From positions 1 through 17,487 of the forward strand of contig JAQCLA010000027.1 in assembly GCA_027592105.1 (NCBI GenBank): a stretch of 17,487 nt of DNA, written 5' to 3'. Source of the DNA: Pseudomonadota bacterium (lineage in GTDB: Bacteria; Pseudomonadota; Alphaproteobacteria; Rhodobacterales; Rhodobacteraceae). A program made the position numbers and the translations under genes. A model generated the notes under the pieces. It ran no database searches and had not been told where the DNA came from. It worked only from the letters and a program-made list of their open reading frames with translations. The stretch's first letter is position 1. The number at the start of each line of letters is the position of its first letter. Shown here one piece after another: positions 14,840 through 17,487 of the stretch.

Positions 14840-16078
14840 TTATTGCAGGAAGCCCTGCTCGCGTGCGGCCGCAATATAGGCGGCCTCGACATCGGCAAGC
14901 GCCTGTTCGGCACTTTCCTGACCCTGAAGGAACTGGGCCAATTCATTGCCAAGTGCTGTATGCATCAGCCCAACATAGGGCAGCATCGGATAGGGGCGCG
15001 CCCCTGCATTGGCGGTCGCCGCGACACCAGCTGCGGGTGCGCCGGGGGTATAGCCATCCATCAGCCAGACAGCGGCATTGTTGTTGGCCGAGATCACCTC
15101 GGGACGCAGACCATGCATCAAGGCTTGGAAGGTCGCAGCAGCATCTTCGTCCGAAATATTGGCCGCGATGGTGAACCCATCCCACCACAGGGTCGAGGCC
15201 GGAAGCGAACCACCGCCCACGGTCGGGGCCGCGATCAGGCTGGTGTTGCCGGTCACCACGGGAGTGGAGTTTTCATCATCGAGAACCGCACCACCGCGCG
15301 AGCCCCACATATAGGCAACGGCCAATTCGCCCGATTCCCACAGCGCCTGTGTTGCGTTGCTGTCAAAGGTCAGGAAGTCGGGGTTGGCATATTCATTCAG
15401 CGCGGCCAGCATCTCGAGCGTTGCCAGACCGGTTGCGTTGTTGATCGCAGGTGCGGCACTGCCCGCCTCGAACAACTCACCGCCAAAGCCCATGTACATA
15501 TTGACGAATTCTTCGCCCAAGTTCCAACCGGCGGCGGTATTCATCGCGAAGGGATGGGCCATCATTCCAGCATCGCGGATCTTGGCCAGCACATCCAACA
15601 CGTCCTCGTAGCTCGACGGTGCCGATGCGCCGATCTGCGCCAGAACGTCATCACGCACGAACAGATGCTGCGCATTGGCCATGAAGGCCACGGCCATCAC
15701 CTGACCATCGATGGTGATCCGGTTGAGTTGCGGCAGATCAGGCGCGTATTGCGCGATCAGATCATCAAGCGGGCGGATCAGCCCCTCGTTCATCAAGGGC
15801 ACGATCGACGAGTTTGCAACGATGGCGCTGGTGTATTCAGCGGGGTTCGCCGTCAGCGCCGCGACCTGAATATCGCGATGCTCTGTCGTTTGGTTGGCCG
15901 ACACCGCGACGGTCGCGCTGGCGCATTCGGCGGCACCGGCTGCCATGGCTTGCAGCGCAGGGAAGTCATTGGACAAGATGGACACCCGCCCAGCTGAAAT
16001 CCCGCAATCGGCGAATGCGCCGCTGGCGCCAAGGATCACGGTCAAGGCCGTGAGTGTGGAAAGCTTTTTCATGGTCAT
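14840..16078 (-). CDS. Extracellular solute-binding protein, sugar ABC transporter family 1 type (412 aa)
   Basis: This is the periplasmic ligand-binding component of the CUT1 importer. A Sec signal peptide covers about residues 1-23 (MKKLSTLTALTVILGASGAFA) with cleavage near AFA/DCG. The mature chain has family-1 features: LIRPLDDLIAQYAPDLPQL, MAVAFMANAQHLFVRDDVL (short substrate-contact and hinge region), a YEDVLDVLAKIRDAG helix and AYMWGSRGGAVLDDE. Two Cys in the early mature part (ADCG and AECA) could form a disulfide. Several starts are possible: GTG 16081, ATG 16078 and ATG 16072. AGGGAG at 16094-16089 is best spaced for 16078 (10 bases) or 16081 (7). It is first in the minus-strand operon and divergent from the ATPase gene. 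The ligand is unknown. Confidence 0.93.
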   Translation of the reverse strand: MTMKKLSTLTALTVILGASGAFADCGISAGRVSILSNDFPALQAMAAGAAECASATVAVSANQTTEHRDIQVAALTANPAEYTSAIVANSSIVPLMNEGLIRPLDDLIAQYAPDLPQLNRITIDGQVMAVAFMANAQHLFVRDDVLAQIGASAPSSYEDVLDVLAKIRDAGMMAHPFAMNTAAGWNLGEEFVNMYMGFGGELFEAGSAAPAINNATGLATLEMLAALNEYANPDFLTFDSNATQALWESGELAVAYMWGSRGGAVLDDENSTPVVTGNTSLIAAPTVGGGSLPASTLWWDGFTIAANISDEDAAATFQALMHGLRPEVISANNNAAVWLMDGYTPGAPAAGVAATANAGARPYPMLPYVGLMHTALGNELAQFLQGQESAEQALADVEAAYIAAAREQGFLQ

Positions 16079-16196
16079 CACGACAGAACTCCCTGTGATG
16101 TCGTTGTCGTTTCTTGGCGATGGCCACCCGATGATCGGATCCCCGCCTGACGTTATTGCCAGTGTAAGGCACCCCCGACCACGAATCGCCGAAGGT

Positions 16197-16212
16197 TTGC
16201 ATACGTTGTCAA
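16197..16212. promoter_or_regulatory. LacI-family type operator A, overlapping the -35 of the binding-protein operon
   Basis: TTGCATACGTTGTCAA fits the LacI-family operator pattern TTG-N3-AC|GT-N3-CAA, with a central CG. Its right end, TGTCAA (16207-16212), is on the minus strand a perfect TTGACA -35 box facing the binding-protein gene, although the -10 at normal spacing is poor (GCGATT). A repressor here would block that promoter. It shares TTGCATACGTT with operator B on the opposite strand. Confidence 0.55.
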
Positions 16213-16254
16213 ATCTGATGCAGGATACACCCCAGAAGCAAGGATTTTCAGCGC

Positions 16255-16283
16255 TTGAAGCAAAGATTATTCCTTTTTAAAAT
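16255..16283 (+). promoter_or_regulatory. Sigma-70-like promoter for the MalK-like ATPase gene
   Basis: TTGAAG (16255-16260) and TAAAAT (16278-16283) are separated by exactly 17 bases, a good sigma-70 match (four and five of six). An alternative -10, TATAAC (16283-16288), overlaps it but has no -35 at proper spacing. Transcription would begin near 16290 and give a leader of about 70 bases that contains operator B and the AGGAGG ribosome site at 16348-16353. Confidence 0.5.
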
Positions 16284-16319
16284 ATAACTTGCGTGAAATC
16301 GCGACTTCGATTTAGCGTC

Positions 16320-16335
16320 ATGCAAACGTATGCAA
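16320..16335. promoter_or_regulatory. LacI-family type operator B in the ATPase gene leader
   Basis: ATGCAAACGTATGCAA is a near-palindrome around a central CG with six of eight half-site positions symmetric. Its reverse complement starts TTGCATACGTT, identical over 11 bases to operator A. It lies about 35 bases downstream of the predicted plus-strand start, where a bound repressor would block elongation. The centres of A and B are 123 bases apart, so a tetrameric LacI-type repressor could also loop the gap. Confidence 0.55.
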
Positions 16336-16363
16336 GTATTCGCCCCAAGGAGGGGGCTTTGGC

Positions 16364-17410
16364 ATGGCCGAAATCCAGCTCCGCAATATTTCGAAGCGAT
16401 GGGGCTCCTTCATCGGCGTGGAAAATTTCAACCTGACGATCACGGACCGGGAGTTTCTCGTGCTGCTTGGGCCATCGGGCTGTGGCAAGACGACGACGAT
16501 GCGCATGATCGCAGGGCTGGAAGAGGTGACGGCGGGCGACATCGTGATCGATGGCAAACGGGTCAATGACCTCGACCCCAAGGACCGCGATGTCGCCATG
16601 GTGTTCCAAAGCTACGCGCTTTACCCCAACATGAATGTCTATGAGAATATCCGCTTCCCGCTCAAGGTGCGGCGTATTCCCGAGGATGAGCATGACACCC
16701 GCGTGCGCCGCGCCGCCGCAATGGTCGAGCTTGACGATTTCCTGCACCGCCGCCCCGCCGAATTGTCGGGCGGCCAGCGCCAACGCGTGGCGCTTGCGCG
16801 CGCGATCGTGCGCGAACCCAATGTCTTCTTGATGGATGAACCGCTCTCCAATCTCGACGCCAAGCTGCGGGTATCGACCCGCGCGCAGATCAAGAACCTC
16901 AGCCATGAGTTGAAGGTCACCACGATCTACGTCACCCATGACCAGATCGAAGCGATGACCTTGGCCGACCGCGTGGTGGTGATGAACAAGGGTGTGGTCC
17001 AACAGGTTGGCACCCCGACCGATATCTACGACACGCCCGCCAATACCTTTGTCGCGGGCTTTATCGGCTCTCCGGCGATGAACCTGATGTCGGGCGAACT
17101 GCGCGGCGGGGTCTTCACGGGCCAAAATGTGCAAATCACCGGGCTCAATGGCCCCGATGGGCCAGTGACACTCGGCTTTCGGGCCGAAGATGCGACGCCC
17201 GCCCCCGAAGGCGATGGGCAGATCGCGGCACCGATCTATGCACTCGAGCTTTTGGGCGATGCGACCATGGTGACACTCAAGGTGGCAGGCACGCTTGTGG
17301 CGATCAAGGCACCCAAGGATTTCCGGGCCGAGATCGGCGCACCCTTCGCGGCCAAGGTGCCTGTTGGGATATGCCATCTTTTCGATCAAAAATCCGGCGC
17401 CCGCCTCTGA
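16364..17410 (+). CDS. Sugar ABC transporter ATP-binding protein, MalK/UgpC/MsmX-like (348 aa)
   Basis: This is the energising subunit of the CUT1 importer whose other parts lie on the opposite strand. The nucleotide-binding domain shows Walker A GPSGCGKT (36-43), Q-loop Q82 in FQSYALYPNM, signature LSGGQRQR (134-141), Walker B VFLMDEP (154-160), D-loop SNLD (162-165) and switch H192 in YVTHDQIEA. A TOBE-type C-terminal regulatory domain (about 240-345) ends the chain, as usual for MalK-like proteins that contact both permeases. The start is supported by AGGAGG ten bases upstream. The gene is followed after 30 bases by a further plus-strand gene, so transport and catabolism are probably co-transcribed in both directions from the shared control region. 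Confidence 0.95.
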   Translation: MAEIQLRNISKRWGSFIGVENFNLTITDREFLVLLGPSGCGKTTTMRMIAGLEEVTAGDIVIDGKRVNDLDPKDRDVAMVFQSYALYPNMNVYENIRFPLKVRRIPEDEHDTRVRRAAAMVELDDFLHRRPAELSGGQRQRVALARAIVREPNVFLMDEPLSNLDAKLRVSTRAQIKNLSHELKVTTIYVTHDQIEAMTLADRVVVMNKGVVQQVGTPTDIYDTPANTFVAGFIGSPAMNLMSGELRGGVFTGQNVQITGLNGPDGPVTLGFRAEDATPAPEGDGQIAAPIYALELLGDATMVTLKVAGTLVAIKAPKDFRAEIGAPFAAKVPVGICHLFDQKSGARL

Positions 17411-17440
17411 GTACGCTGCAAGACTGAGGGATAAACGAAC

Positions 17441-17487
17441 ATGGCGATCACTCATCTCAAGCGTGGCAAGCCCGAGGCGGAGCGGGC
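17441..17487 (+). CDS. Start of a histidinol-dehydrogenase-like (HpsN-like) gene, cut by the window edge
   Basis: Only the first 15 codons are visible (MAITHLKRGKPEAER), preceded by GAGGG ten bases before the ATG. This N-terminus closely resembles what I remember of Rhodobacterales proteins of the histidinol dehydrogenase superfamily that are not part of histidine synthesis. These include HpsN-type enzymes that oxidise 2,3-dihydroxypropane-1-sulfonate with NAD. The gene lies 30 bases after the ATPase stop and is probably in the same transcript. If right, it would oxidise the imported polyol or an intermediate derived from it. The identification rests on a short stretch and on memory. Confidence 0.45.
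   Translation, partial: MAITHLKRGKPEAER

Noticed and set aside
14732..15997. 421-residue plus-strand open frame opposite the sugar-binding protein
   Set aside because: It is a shadow of the GC-rich binding-protein gene: rich in Arg, Gly, His and Gln, without domains, and covering a gene with a clear signal peptide and family motifs.
16277..17455. 392-residue minus-strand open frame opposite the MalK-like ATPase
   Set aside because: It is longer than the ATPase but lacks any domain, while the plus strand has every ABC ATPase motif and a good ribosome site.
1..17487. CRISPR arrays, tRNA or rRNA genes and complete insertion sequences
   Set aside because: No regularly spaced repeats, cloverleaf-like segments, rRNA signatures or paired terminal repeats around a transposase were seen by reading both strands.

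Overview
The window is GC-rich DNA that reads like an alphaproteobacterium, most likely of the Rhodobacterales (roseobacter/Paracoccaceae type). This is inferred from the protein style, the dense operons joined by 4-base ATGA or GTGA stop/start overlaps, the abundance of periplasmic-binding-protein ABC importers, and the recognisable relatives. It contains two unrelated solute-uptake-plus-catabolism modules, separated by a regulator gene and a broken gene. I see no rRNA, tRNA, CRISPR array or complete insertion sequence.

Region 1 (1-386) has no convincing gene. It holds AT-rich palindromes, a nested inverted repeat just past the end of the first operon, and a short open frame at the left edge that faintly resembles a transposase tail. 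Region 2 (387-9376, minus strand) is one operon read right to left. It encodes a family-5 (peptide/oligopeptide type) binding protein, two Dpp/Opp-type permeases and two ATPases, then three deacylating hydrolases: an N-formylglutamate amidohydrolase-like protein, a succinylglutamate desuccinylase/aspartoacylase-like protein and an AbgB-like M20 amidohydrolase. The simplest reading is import of small N-acylated amino acids or peptides, followed by removal of acyl groups in the cytoplasm. A LysR-type regulator (9547-10473, plus strand) is divergent from it. The 170-base gap between them holds a TGCAT-N11-ATGCA dyad of LysR-box form, placed to serve both directions.

Region 3 (10478-10877, minus strand) is a degraded HD-domain phosphohydrolase-family gene. 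Its pieces lie in three reading frames and the segment that should carry the HD metal site is missing.

Region 4 (10964-17487) is a sugar-type (MalEFGK) ABC importer module. On the minus strand are the binding protein, MalF-like permease, MalG-like permease, a two-domain NTF2/SnoaL-like protein and an amidohydrolase-2 family (lactonase-like) enzyme. Divergent on the plus strand are a MalK/UgpC-type ATPase and the first codons of a gene that resembles the histidinol-dehydrogenase/HpsN family. The 285-base divergent gap holds two sites of LacI-family operator form sharing TTGCATACGTT, about 123 bases apart. One overlaps a perfect minus-strand TTGACA; the other lies downstream of a plus-strand promoter. 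The substrate is not evident; a polyol, a lactone-forming sugar acid or a sulfonated polyol would fit the enzyme set.

Both importer operons place the binding-protein gene first and follow it with a strong GC-rich hairpin before the permease genes, which would favour excess binding protein.
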